A stretch of DNA of 64,000 nucleotides from Hyparrhenia diplandra (taxonomy: Eukaryota > Streptophyta > Magnoliopsida > Poales > Poaceae). The stretch is taken from positions 62,001-126,000 of the forward strand of contig JADLZK010008424.1 of assembly GCA_015847255.1 (NCBI GenBank). The letters run 5' to 3'. This document shows positions 1 to 10,660 of this stretch, one piece after another. The translations under genes and the position numbers were made by a program. Under the pieces are notes generated by a model. That model did not search any database. It worked only from the letters and a program-made list of their open reading frames with translations, and had not been told where the DNA came from. The first letter of the stretch is position 1; each line of letters begins with the position of its first letter.

Positions 1-612
1 ATCTCAGATCTGCCGGCTGCCCAGTCCCTTCGGAGGTGCTCATAGGGGTAGGGTTTGCGTGCGTGTGTTCATAGGGGTGAGTGTGCGTGCGTGTTGTGAG
101 CAAACCTAGTGTTGAAATCGTGTAATTATTACATAAAAAAAAAAAAAAACAGTTTATTACATAAACGAAGGATGTTGCGATCAATTTTTATAGAAAATAA
201 TTTTTATTTAGAACGTAAGTTTAAGAGATACTTTTAGAATGCTCTAAGAATTGTTATCCCTATCTTATATGTATTTTACTAGAAAAAAATAGATCTTATA
301 TTAGTTCAATCTATTTATATTTTTCCGAATTAACCGTACAAGAGGACAACAGGAGGAAAAAAGAAAAACTGTGTCGTTCAACGACCGTGAACACTTTCTA
401 TATATATGAACTGACAACCTTCTGTACAATTGTACGTTCTCTCTTTAAAATGGAAAATGGATGCAACTCTCGCTCGAATGATGAATGAATAATCTCAGAA
501 GCAGAGTCCAAGGAACCAATCACAAATCATGGCTGCGCCCCGCCAAGGTTGGATTCAAAGAAACCAACGAACAAACACACACAAAACCAATCACAAATCA
601 TGGCTAGCGTCG
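1..612. other. Intergenic / 3' flank of the BRO1-like gene
   Basis: No gene seen. Positions 36-110 hold an imperfect direct repeat built on CATAGGGGT followed by GTGCGTGCGTG, a G/T-rich sequence that recurs in grass genomes near ends of repeats; I cannot assign a family. Positions 130-480 are AT-rich with a poly(A) run near 134-149. A 19-base core, CCAATCACAAATCATGGCT, occurs twice (516-534 and 587-605), just 3' of the stop codon of the minus-strand gene. Confidence 0.5.
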
Positions 613-1950
613 TCAGTGTCGAATCGTCGGTGCCCCGCCGTTGGCCAGGGCCGACTCGCCGTCGGCTTCCCTCAGGACCGCCTCCACCGCTGTTGGCTGC
701 ACCAGCGGGCTCGCCAGCGCCGGCAGCGCCGTGAGCACGTCGGCGGCCGGCACGCGTTCGTAGTACACCTGGCAGTTGTCCTTCTCCGCGTCGGCCAGCT
801 CGACCTCGACCTCCTTCCGGAGCCGCGCGGCGGCGTCCCGCACGGCCGCGGCGCACGGCGACTTCTTGCCCAGCGGGCTCGTCTTGCCGCCGCTGGCGGC
901 GTCCAGGACCGACACCGCGAACCGCAGCCGCGCCACCGCCTCGCCGACGCACCCGGGCCCTTCCTCCCGTAGCGACATCGCGTAGTGGAGGCTCGCCGTA
1001 GCGTCGAAGTAGGCGGCCTTCGCCTGCACCTGCGGCAGCCACGACTTGTCGATCGGCTGCTGCTGCTGGAGGATGCTTAGCTTGACTGAAACTTCCTGGT
1101 AGTCGAGGCTCACCTGCAATGCAAAACGCGGAGGATGCATGGGTGAATATCATCGGCAAATTCATTTGGCAATTTGAAGCACAGGAAACTGCACATTGCC
1201 TGCAAATTCATGTTTTTTAATTGAAAAAACTAGGCAACGCACCTGTCGAGCGATCTTGGAGCACAGAGCCGGCTGCTTGCCACCGGCGACGGCGCGCTCG
1301 TAGAAGCACTCGAGCGCCTGGGCGAGCATGAGGCGCTCGAACGCCACGAGGCACGGCTCCGTCATGTGGCAGAGCTGGTCCGCGACGGCGCGCGCGCGCG
1401 CGCCGCCGCCTTGAGCGCGCCCGCCGCGTCACAGAGCGCGGCGCACGCGCGGCGTGTCCCCTCGGGCCCGCTTCGGTCCACCGCCGCCGCGGCGCGCGCC
1501 AGCTCCGCGGCCAGCGCGAACATGGCCACCGCCCGCTCGGCCTCCAGCGACGTGTGCTGCTGGACCTGCGCCGCCGCCGCCGCCGCCTTGTCCTTGTGCT
1601 TGTCCTTCTTCGCGGTCCCGGTCCCGGCGTCGCTGCTGTCGCGCCACGCGAAGCGGAGCTTGTGCTGGTTCGACCCGGCCATCAGCTCCGACGCGTAGAT
1701 GATGCGGAGGTACGCGCGGAGCGCGGCGGCCGTCTGCGCAGCGGTGGCGGCACCAGCGGTCACCGTGGCGAGCACGACGTGGTTTCGGGCGAGCATCAGG
1801 ACCGCGAGCTCCCGAGTCTCTCTCGGCCGCCAAAATGTCCCCCGCGAAGCACAGCGCCTTCTTGCCCGGGAAGGACAGCATCGGCATCGGCACCGGCGGG
1901 GACGCCACCGCCGGCGCCTTATTGGCGCGTCGGAAAAGAAGCGAGTGCAT
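613..1950 (-). CDS. BRO1-domain (endosomal-targeting-like) protein, two exons, two frameshifts
   Basis: Exons on the minus strand are 1243-1950 and 613-1113; the intron 1114-1242 has GT-AG ends in phase 0 (Gln|Val). The protein would be about 403 residues. Segments recognised as the plant BRO1-like family: FPGKKALCFAGDIL near the N terminus, LRAYLRIIYASELMAG followed by HKLRFAWRDSSDA, HTSLEAERAVAMFALAAELAR, PCLVAFERLMLAQALECF, ALCSKIARQVSLDYQE, and a tail with QVYYERVP. BRO1 domains are helical boomerang folds that in ALIX/Bro1 bind ESCRT-III at endosomes; the role of this short plant branch is not known to me. The start at 1950 was chosen because it precedes the conserved N-terminal block; an upstream in-frame ATG at 2010 is possible. 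The frame breaks near 1800-1830 (after DILAAERDS, before AVLMLARN) and near 1375-1410 in a (CG)n run. Homology is continuous across both breaks. Confidence 0.8.
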
Positions 1951-2781
1951 GGCGTATTGGCGTGCGTCAGGGACGTGATCCCCTAAAAAACAGCTTCTCG
2001 TGGACAACAACTTGCCCGGGTTGCGTTTTGTGCTTCTTCGTCGAGCGGATTGCGAGGATTAATAGAGGTTAAGGCTGCGATTTGGACACGGATTAATATG
2101 CTAAGCACGACATGGAATTGGATTAACAAGGACAAGCGACTCCGTAGGCCGTACGGAGAGGGAGAGGGCAGGGAGGGCCCGGACCCGGGCCCACAAGGTC
2201 CGGCTTGGCGCGTATGGCCGGCCTCTTCGTCCAATGTCAACTGCCTGGTGCTGGGGGTTTGTTCCTTCGTAGTTTTGCGGCAAATTTTTATTATATTTGT
2301 ATACAAAGTATAAATAATAATAGCATTATGATGGGATTGTTTAATTTTGTGGTAGCAAGGAAGAAGAATTTCTAATTATCATACATATAGACAGGTTTCT
2401 TGTTCAACACATAGCTAGTTTTCGTAAAATGCAAGAAAAAGTCAACGTGAATTAGCGTGGAAAGCACTTGGCAGTTCATTCAGAACAGCAAGAACGATCC
2501 ATGGATCAAACCAAACAATAATATGGTCGGTCATGCCAAACCTGAGGAACATCTATATTCAAGGAAATGTCAAACAACGACTTGCTACCCTGTTAAGCCC
2601 TCGAAATATCAAAGCTTGAAACTTTTTTTGCTAGGGTAGTCCAGCCTACGACTAGAAGACATTTTAGGGCACTGGTTAGAAGCGCGTCGTTTGTATGGTT
2701 GAACTCTTCTTTTAATTATACCGATATATGTAAATCTTTTTGTGTATTTAGGAAAAATAGCAGGCCGGAAATAAAAATCCA
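1951..2781. other. Intergenic, 5' flank of the BRO1-like gene
   Basis: Upstream of the minus-strand gene. 2110-2230 is GC-rich, the rest AT-rich. I see no clear TATA box, ORF or known repeat. It ends at the terminal inverted repeat of the MITE that starts at 2782. Confidence 0.4.
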
Positions 2782-2928
2782 GGGCCACGTTTAGATGGCT
2801 AAATTTTAGCAAAAGTAACTCGTTGGAACTTCTCGTAGCACTCCCCGTAGCACTTTCGTTTGTTTGTGGTAAATATTATCCAACCGTGGGGTAACTAGGC
2901 TCAAAAGATTCGCCTCGTGATGTACAAC

Positions 2929-4290
2929 CGTCGGGGACCTAAATATTGGGCCCCGAGACATTCTCCAAACTATGAGAATGCCGGCCGCCAAGGCCCAAAA
3001 AACCTAGCCCGCTATCATCCCGCACGGGAGGGACGGCCCGACGGACGATGGACGAGCCATTGGCCACGGACGCCACATAACCCACGAAATCGCCCACGGA
3101 CGGCCCACAAAGCGGCCCAAATGGAGTCACCACGACGTAAAGAGCTCATCACGCTCACGAAGGACAAGGTCAAGGACCTCCGCCGCACAACGAACCATGA
3201 CGTTCCACGCCGGCGGCCGCCAAACTATGGCTCGGACTCGACCACGCATCTCCGTTTCGCGCCGAGGGTGGCCTAGCTCACCGGCCCGGGAGAAATCTCC
3301 GCTTCGTCCGAGGGTGGCCTAGCTCACCACCGGGCGCAAAAACTCCGCCTCGCCCGAGGGAGACCAGCTCTCCATCCTCGGTGAGGCAGCCCAACTAGCC
3401 CGTCTAGGGTCGCCGACCCTCGGGCGTGGGAGGTTCCGTCCGGAGGAAGGGAAACCGCCGCATTCAATGCGGTCGCACGACGCGAGGCGCCGGTGCCATC
3501 GATTACGCCCGGCCAAATCGAAGCGCGAATCGTCTCCCCAATCCGACCGATGGGGACGCAAAGCTGAACCGGTGGCGTGTTACACCACCCGCACGGGAAA
3601 CGAGAATGACACTGTTCATTTCCCGAGCACCGTCAAAACGCCACGTTGGACCGCACCCTCGGGCACTTGACACGCATAGCCGGCAACCTCTAGGACCGGC
3701 CCTCGCCATGCGATCGTGAGGGACGCCTCACAGACCCTCGGCCGCGCGCGGGGGCGGAGACGTCCACCATCGGATCGGGACGCGTGTCTTCGTCAAGCAA
3801 CATCCAAGCCAGCCCCCCCCCTTGGCAAATAAGACATGCATGCAAGTGTAGCCTCGAATTAGCCACCTAGGCGTCCCACCGTGTAAACATTATCTCTCTC
3901 CTTCTCCTATAAAAGGGGGAATAATGCCTCATTCGATTCGATTCGATTCGTTTCGATTCGATAGGATTTGATTCGATTCGAGCCCGCTCGGTTCCAATTC
4001 ACGCGGAGGAAAGCGCACACCACACTCACCATAACCACGATCGTGGGGCTTGAGACCCGCGTCTCTCCCCGCGGCCGCCCTCAGTAACCCCCGACGCAGG
4101 CTCACCTTTGAGCGAGGTAACACGAGCGAGGACACCCCCGCTGGACGTAGGGCCCCGTTGGCCCGAACCGGGATAAACCGGCTGGCGTCCGTGTCCATCT
4201 TGCGCCACGCCATCGAGGGAGGAGGCACACGGCTTATAAATTCTTTATTGCCGGCACCTGAGGCACCCACCGCTCGAACGCAGCCGGCGG
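2929..4290 (+). repeat. 5' LTR of the Ty3/gypsy element
   Basis: Near-collinear with 16142-17507: both start with a CGGGGACC/CGAGGACC block followed by TAAATATTGGGCCCCGAGAC, share CCGACCCTCGGG, and end in ACGGCTTATAAATTCTTTATTG and AGGCACCCACCG. The two LTRs differ mainly by short indels in C/G-rich runs rather than by substitutions. Confidence 0.88.
3906..3990 (+). promoter_or_regulatory. LTR promoter: TATA box and GATTC repeat leader
   Basis: CTCCTATAAAAGGGGG near 3904-3919 is a strong TATA box. It is followed by a run of ATTCGATTCG units (about 3930-3983). The same arrangement is in the 3' LTR at 17124-17200. TATA position and conservation in both LTRs suggest that the transcript starts in or just before the GATTC repeat. 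Confidence 0.6.
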
Positions 4291-4291
4291 T

Positions 4292-4309
4292 TGGCGCCGG
4301 TAGGGCGCC
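4292..4309 (+). other. Candidate primer-binding site
   Basis: TGGCGCCGGTAGGGCGCC begins directly after the 5' LTR. The first eight bases TGGCGCCG agree with the 3' end of plant tRNA-Asp, a primer used by several Ty3/gypsy elements; the rest agrees poorly. The position is right, the primer identity is tentative. Confidence 0.45.
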
Positions 4310-5699
4310 GTGTGCAACTGCATCTCCATCAGCCCTCATGGTGTTTTTCGCCCCGTTTCCACCCTTTCGCGGAGCACGAGCTCCCGCGCGGAACACCACC
4401 GTTCTTGAACGGCGGCATTTGTGGCGCTCGGCCACAACTACGAGATGATCCTACGCCCGACGTCTGCGGTAGAAGGGAGGGCAGCATCGCCACCGCGGCA
4501 AGCCATCATCACGGCCGCCGCACAAGACGGCAAGGCGGACTCCATCAGCGCAAGGCGCGCCCAAGCAACGGATCGAATCCGTCGACGTATCCCCCGGCGC
4601 CCGACTCGCGAGAAGGGCTCCCCAGAACCCTAGGCCCCGGAAATACCTTACCCGCCACCCGCCGTGGTAGGGCACCCGAAACCCTAATCGTCGGAAAACG
4701 CCTCCGCTCCGGACATACCGGAGGGAGTCGGTGAATCTTCGCCGGCGTGAAACCCGCCGAAGCCTTCGCCCGAGGAGAGCACGAGCGACCACCCGTCGTT
4801 CCACGGGGCGTTATCCCATGGACATTCACTGAGGAGCGCATCCTCCACGGGATGCGGGATCGACCCGCCATGCCACCCCCCTCCGGGTTCAATCGGGCCT
4901 GGACCGAGCCGAGGGACTCGCTCTACCGTCCGAGAATCGAAACCTCCTCCAGACGTTGGGCATCGACCGCACCGACGATGAAGACGAGTACTATGACCCC
5001 ACGCTGGAATGCTTCAATGTCGAGGTCCCGCCACGGGATGGCCGGTTCACCGACGTCTTCAAAGACGACGCGGACGCATCGCCACGACAGCCCAGCGCCG
5101 GGCGGCTTCGCCGATCCCATCCGCAGCGGCGCCGGCGATTCGCCGGCTAAAAATGCCCAGCTACGAGATTTGCGAGAACGAATCCGGCGGGAATCGCCCG
5201 ACCGGCGATCGAGCAAAAACATCTAGCGCGGAGCAGCTCAGCCGGAGCAGCCCTCGAGGGCACCTCAAGCTCACAATGGCGGCGACGCTGGGCGGACCGG
5301 GCCGGAGTGCCTCCAATCCCCGGTGATAGCGGCCCCGCTCAACGAGCCGGCCTCAACGTGGCGGCGTCGCCATGTCGGGTACGGAAATGCCCGAGCCCTC
5401 CACTACCGAGGGTAGGCGATACGGAAGGCCTCCGCCAACTCCTTGACAAGGCGGCGGTGCAACACGAGAGTTCCGCTTCCGATCGGCCGTGACGTCACGG
5501 CGGGCGAGGAATCGGGCGAAGTCGGGCAGGCTCGTCCACCCGGATCGAGCCGAGCCTCGCAAGGCCCCCGGAGCGCCCGGACGACAACCGTTGCAACCGC
5601 CCCGCCCGGGAACGCATAGAAGACCCAAGACCGCGATCGCAACCGAGGCGCCCGACCTCGGGGACGAGATCGAGCGCGGCAACGGGCTCGCCACGAAGG
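4310..5699 (+). other. Retrotransposon leader / gag N-terminal region, not resolved
   Basis: GC-rich internal sequence between the primer site and the recognisable part of gag. Open frames here are short and change frame often, so no start codon can be chosen. Confidence 0.4.
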
Positions 5700-6690
5700 T
5701 GGCTCGCCCTCGGGACGACAAGCGTGACGAGGCGCACAGGCTGTGTCGAGGACCGAGGGTACCCCCTCGATCCGCCCGGGCCTCGTGCCTTCACGGGGGG
5801 ACATCGAGGGCACCACTCCCGTGCGTTTAGGCCCCCCCGAGCCATCTCGAGAAGTACACGGGAGAGACTCGTCCCGAGGTATGGTCGATCGACTATCGGT
5901 CGGGCATGCCGGTTCAGGGGCACACGATGACAAAGTGATAATCGAAATTTGCCCCCTCGTGCCTCTCCGAAGTCCGCCAGTGAGCTTACCGGAACACCTT
6001 CCACCCAACCTCATATCAAACCGGGCGGACTTGGTGAGAACCTTCTGGGTAACTTCAGGGGGCACATACCTACGCGCCTGTAACTCGTGGGATCTCGAAA
6101 CCGCCGACAAAATCCGACGAATCCCTCGCGCGACTACATCCCGCCGCTCCAAGCAATGGACCGAGCTCCCTAATGTGACGGATTCTCGACGTCATCGGGC
6201 CTTCTTGGCCGGCACCACTTGCCGAGACCTCGAAGAAGCCGGGCGCCGGACCCCACCGAGGCAAACGAGCCGATGGACACGCCACCAAGTTCGCCAACGG
6301 TGAGGAGGTTTGTCGGGCTCTGCTCAATCGTGGCTCGCAAGGGAAAGCGCAAGGAAGAGGAGCCCGAGGGATCGCTGACCTCGGGAGAGAAAGAAGAAAA
6401 GAAGAAAGATAAGAGCCGCAAGGGCAAGGGCCACGCCACCCAAGCGACGATGAAGACATGGTGGCCGCGGCCGATCGCAAGGGGCCCCGACCCCCGCCAC
6501 AAGAAACCTTCGATGACATGCTCAAGAAGCCATGCCAGAACCATAGCTACCCCGGTCAAGCATACCCCCGGGAGTGCAAGAGAGTACGCCAACATTTCGC
6601 CAAGCTCAAGGCTATCCCCGAGGGTGAAGAGGAAGAGGCTCGAGGGTGGCGCCAAGGGCAACGAGGAGTTCCCCGAAGGTGAATAATCGC
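5700..6690 (+). pseudogene. gag (C-terminal part), frameshifted
   Basis: Fragments in changing frames are collinear with Tat-group Gag: FLAGTTCRDL near 6200-6235, a Lys/Glu-rich linker (KRKEEEPEG, EKEEKKKDKSRKGKG) at 6330-6430, and a degenerate zinc knuckle, PCQNHSYP..RECKRVRQHF, at about 6525-6600. The usual C..H..C pattern is only partly kept. Gag packages the element's RNA. At least three frame changes are needed to join the pieces. Confidence 0.65.
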
Positions 6691-7260
6691 TTCATGATCT
6701 TCGGCGGCAAAGCAAAGAATATGTCCGTCCGGCGGCGCAACAAAGGCGTCGGGAGCGTCGGAGGCCATGCCACGGAGCCGGAACCCCGAAGGCTGCGCAA
6801 GTGGTCGAACCGGGCCATCACCTTCGACCGGTTGGATCACCCCAAACACATCCCGAACCCGGGGGCTTATCCACCGGTAGTGGATCCCATCATCGCCAAC
6901 GCTCGGCTCACCAAAGTCCTAATGGACGGAGGGAGCAGCCTCTACCTCATCTACGAAGAAACCCTCGACCTCCTCGAGGTAGACAAGTCCAAAACCGCCC
7001 GAGGGCCGGCATTCAATGGCGTCGCCCCCCGGCAAGCGCCTAAAGCCCCTCGGGCATCGACTTACGGTTTGCTTTCAGTGACCTCGAACTTCGTGCAAGA
7101 GACTCTCACATTTGAGATCCTTGGGGTCCCGCGGTACTTACCACGCACTCCTCGGGCGGCCCTCGCTACGCCAAGTTCATGGTGTCCCGAACTACACGCA
7201 TACCTCAAGCTCAAGATGCCGGGGGCGAAGGGTGTCATCACGACCGCCCCTCGCACCATC
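6691..7260 (+). pseudogene. Aspartic protease domain of the retrotransposon
   Basis: One frame runs from about 6646 to 7488. It contains ITFDRLDHPKHIPNPGAYPPVVDPIIANARLTKVLMDGGSSLYLIYEETLDLL; the catalytic Asp is in DGGSS (codon 6925-6927), the form usual for this lineage. The downstream block YHALLGRP..HGVPNYTHTYLKLKMPGAKGVITT (7140-7250) is present only if frames are switched, so the domain is broken. The protease normally cuts the polyprotein. Confidence 0.75.
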
Positions 7261-7619
7261 ATGCATACGAGTGCGACGTGGAAAGCGTGGAATATGCCGA
7301 GGCACTCGCCATTGCCGAGGCACTCATCGCCGATGCAAAGAGAAGCTTTGACGAAATCACGATCGAGCATGAGGCCAAGCGCCGCGGCTGGAGCTTCGAG
7401 CCCTCCCGGGCACCAAGAAGATCCCACTCGATCCCAAGAACCCGAAGGAGAAGCCGCCGACCATCAGCTCGGACTCGATCCGAAATAGGAAGCCGTGCTC
7501 GTCGACATCCTCCGCAGCGAATGCCAAGACGTTTGCGTGGGGACCCTCGGACATGGGGCATACCGAGGGATGTCGCCAGCACTCCCTAGACATCCTGGCC
7601 GGGCTCAAAGCCGGCCATG

Positions 7620-8480
7620 CAACGCTTGGCGCCGCTTTTGATGACGCCAAGCGGAAGATCATCGGCGAGGAGATCCACAAGCTACCGGAGGCCGGATTCA
7701 TAAAAAGAAGTATTCCACCCCGAAAGTGGTTAGCTAATCTCGTATTAGTAGAGAAAAAAGAATGAGAAATGGCGGATGTGTGTGGACTACACTAGTCTCA
7801 ACAAAGCATGTCCGAAAGTTCCCTTTCCTTTGCCTCGAATCGACCAAATTGTCGACTTAACTGCGGGATGTGAAACGTTGTCCTTTCTTGACGCGTATTC
7901 CGGTTATCACCGGATCAAAATGAAAGAGTCCGACCAGCTCGCGACCTCGTTCATAACACCCTTCGGGATGTATTGCTACCTCACCATGCCCTTTCGGCCG
8001 AGGAACGCTGAGCAACATACCCCGGTGCATGCAAATCATCTTCGAGGGAACTCATTGGAAGGATCGTAGAGGCCTACGTCGACGACATAGTGGTCAAATC
8101 CAAGAAAACGTCGGACCTCGTGGGCGACCCTGGGAAACCTTCGAGTGCCTAAACAAGAAGGGAGTCAAGCTCAACCCCGAAAATGCGTGATTCGGGGTCC
8201 CCCGAGGGATGCCGGCCGGGTTTTATCGTCTCTCAACGAGGCATCGGCAAACCCGACCAAGGTTGACGCAATCACCAAGATGGGTCCGATCCAAGATCTC
8301 AAGGGAGTACAGAAGGTCATGGGCTGCACGGCTTCATTAAGCGTGTTCATCTCACGCCTCGGGGAGAAGGGCTTGCCCCTCTATAGGCTTCTCGCGCAAG
8401 TTCGAACGCTTTGCACGGACCCCCGAGGCCGAAGAAGCCCCTCGGCAACCTCAAGAAGCTCCTAACAAACCCACCGGTCC
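7620..8480 (+). pseudogene. Reverse transcriptase domain of the retrotransposon
   Basis: Recognised blocks in order: EIHKLPEAGFIK (7672-7710), WLANLVLVEKK (7730-7762), CVDYTSLNKACPK.PFPLPRIDQIVD (7779-7860), LSFLDAYSGYHRIKMKESDQLATSFITPFGMYCYLTMPF (7880-7998), and YVDDIVVKSKK with the catalytic Asp pair in TACGTCGACGAC at 8075-8086. A frame change separates FITPFGMYC from the YVDD block, so no single frame spans the enzyme. Confidence 0.85.
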
Positions 8481-9350
8481 TAGTACCGCCAAACCCGGGG
8501 AGAAACCCTGCTCTTATACGTCCTTTGCCACTACCTAGGTGGTCGGGCCGCGGTGGTCGTAGTGGAGCGTCGGGGAAGAGGGTACACGTTGCCCGTACAA
8601 CGCCTCGTTTACTTCATCGGTGAAGTGCTTTCCGACACCAAGACGAGGTATTCGCAGATGCGAGAAGCTATTATGCGCCATCGCATCGACCGCACGAAGG
8701 AAACTTCACCACTACTTCCTCGCACCCGGTTGCCGTGGTATCCCGTTCCCCCCGGGGAGATCCTCCAAAACCGAGAGGCCACGGGAAGAGTGGCGAAGTG
8801 GGCGGTGGAGCTCATGGGCGAAACTATATCATTCCCGCCCCGCAAAAGGCGATCAAATCCCAGGTCCCGGCCGACTTTGTGGCCGAATGGACCGATACCC
8901 GCCTACCCCCCCGCACCCATCCGGGCGAGTCTTTGGACCATGTATTCGATGGATCCATGATGAATAAAAAGCGCGCGGGGCTGGTTTGCTCTTCATCTCA
9001 CCCCTCGGGGTTCACACGAGGTATGCCATCCGGCTGCATTTTCCCCGCCTCCAACAACGTTGCGTATCACGAGGGCTGGTCAACGGCCTCCGGATCGCGG
9101 GCGGACCTCGAATCCGACGGTTGGAAACCGGGGGATTCGCAGTTGGTCATCGACCAAGTCATGAAGGCCTCGGCGTGCCACGACCGAAGATGGAGGCGTA
9201 TTGTCGGGGAAGTGCGCAAATTGGAGGAAAAGTTCCATGGGCTTGAGCACAAGCATACGCCGAGACGCTACAATGAGGCCGCGGATGAATCGGCCAAGGT
9301 CGCAAGAAGCAACCAGGTACCGTTCCTCGAACGTCCTCACCCGAGACCTC
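8481..9350 (+). pseudogene. RNase H region of the retrotransposon
   Basis: Tether and RNase H sequence: QRLVYFIGEVLSDTKTRY (8597-8650), NREATGRVAKWAVELMGE (8769-8822), VPADFVAEWTDT (8864-8900), FDGSMMNKKRAGL (8946-8985), and QLVIDQVMKASACHDRR followed by KLEEKFHGLEHKHTPRRYNEAADESAKVAR (9137-9310). Frames alternate. RNase H degrades the RNA strand during cDNA synthesis. Confidence 0.75.
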
Positions 9351-9789
9351 AATAAACCCTCGGTCAAGTACACCCCCGGAAGTACCCTCGGGGGCTCACG
9401 AGGGCGGCACACGCAAGCCACACCCGAAGCTATGGCGGTCGACCCGGACCTTGACCGGAGAAAACCGGCCGATGGAGTACCTCACCCGAGGAGAGCTACC
9501 CGAGGGCAAGACCGAGGCTCGGCCCGATTAGCCCGAAGGTCGAAGTCCTTCACACGATTGTAGTATACATGCGATTCATACCCTCGGTGAAGGCCAAGAA
9601 TTGCTCGTTAACACCCACCGCGGGGAATGCGGTCATCACGCCGCCCGGGACTCTAGTCGGGTAAAGTCTTGAGGCAAGGCTTCTCTGCGGCCCTCGGCGG
9701 TGCGAGGCGTGAACCAAGTCGTGCGTGCACGCAAGGAATGCCAATTCTACGCACGCGGGGCGCACCTCCCGGCTCAAGCACCGCAAACC

Positions 9790-10660
9790 ATACCTCTTAC
9801 GTGGCCATTTGCGGTGTAGGGACTCGACATGATTGGGCCCTGAAAAGGGCGCCCGGAGGACACACTCACGTCCCTAGTCGCCATTGACAAGTTCTCCAAA
9901 TGGATCGAAGCCCGAGCCGTGGTGAACCCTCACACGAGGGGAAGCGGTGAAATTCTTTACGAATATCATTTCCCGTTTTGGAGTCCCGAACTCCATCATC
10001 ACGGTTTAACGGAACCAACTTCGTGGGGAAGAAGTTCCTCGACTTTTTGCGGCGACTATGGCATCCGAAAGTGGATACCTCGGCCGTAGCTCACCCGAAG
10101 ACCAACGGTCAAGTGGAGGCGTGCCCGGCATGATCCGCAAGGGCTCAAGCCCGAGGATCTTCAATCGCCTGAACCAATACAGGAAAAGATGGTACCAAGA
10201 GCTGCCGTCGGTTCTATGGAGCCTTCGAACAACGAAAAGCCGAGCCACGGGATTCACCCCATTCTTTTCTAGTCTATGGGGCCGAGGCGATCTTGCCCAC
10301 GAACATTGAATATGGGTCCCCAAGGCTGCGAGCCTACAGAGCAGGGCAACCGCCAGCGAGGCAAGACTCCATTGACCAAGTTGATGAAGCCCGAGACGTT
10401 GCGCTCTGCACTCGGCCGAGATACCAACAAGCTCGCGCAAGTATCACGCCAAGCGGCTGAAAGCCGGGGAGTTCCAAGTCAGCGACCCCGTGCTCGGGCG
10501 AAGACGGACAACAAAGGCGTCACAAACTCACGCCACCACAGGAAGGGCCTTATTTCATCGCCGAAATATTAAGGCCCCGGAACCTACAAGTTGAAAACGA
10601 GAAGGGCGAAGTCTACTCCAACGCACGGAACATAGAACGCCTACGCCGCTTCTACCCTTA
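9790..10660 (+). pseudogene. Integrase of the retrotransposon, catalytic site damaged
   Basis: Blocks: DMIGPLKRAPGGHTHV (from 9826), AIDKFSKWIEARAVV (9880-9925), FGVPNSII (9979-10000), AHPKTNGQVE (10090-10117), FNRLNQYRKRWYQELPSVLWSLRTT (10159-10235), YGAEAILPTNIEYGSPRLRAYRAGQ near 10270-10340. The second catalytic Asp, expected in the ITDNGTNF motif, is lost: the codon region reads ACGGTTTAACGG at 10001-10012, which removes the Asp and brings a stop into frame. Integrase would insert the cDNA; this copy cannot encode an active one as written. Confidence 0.8.
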
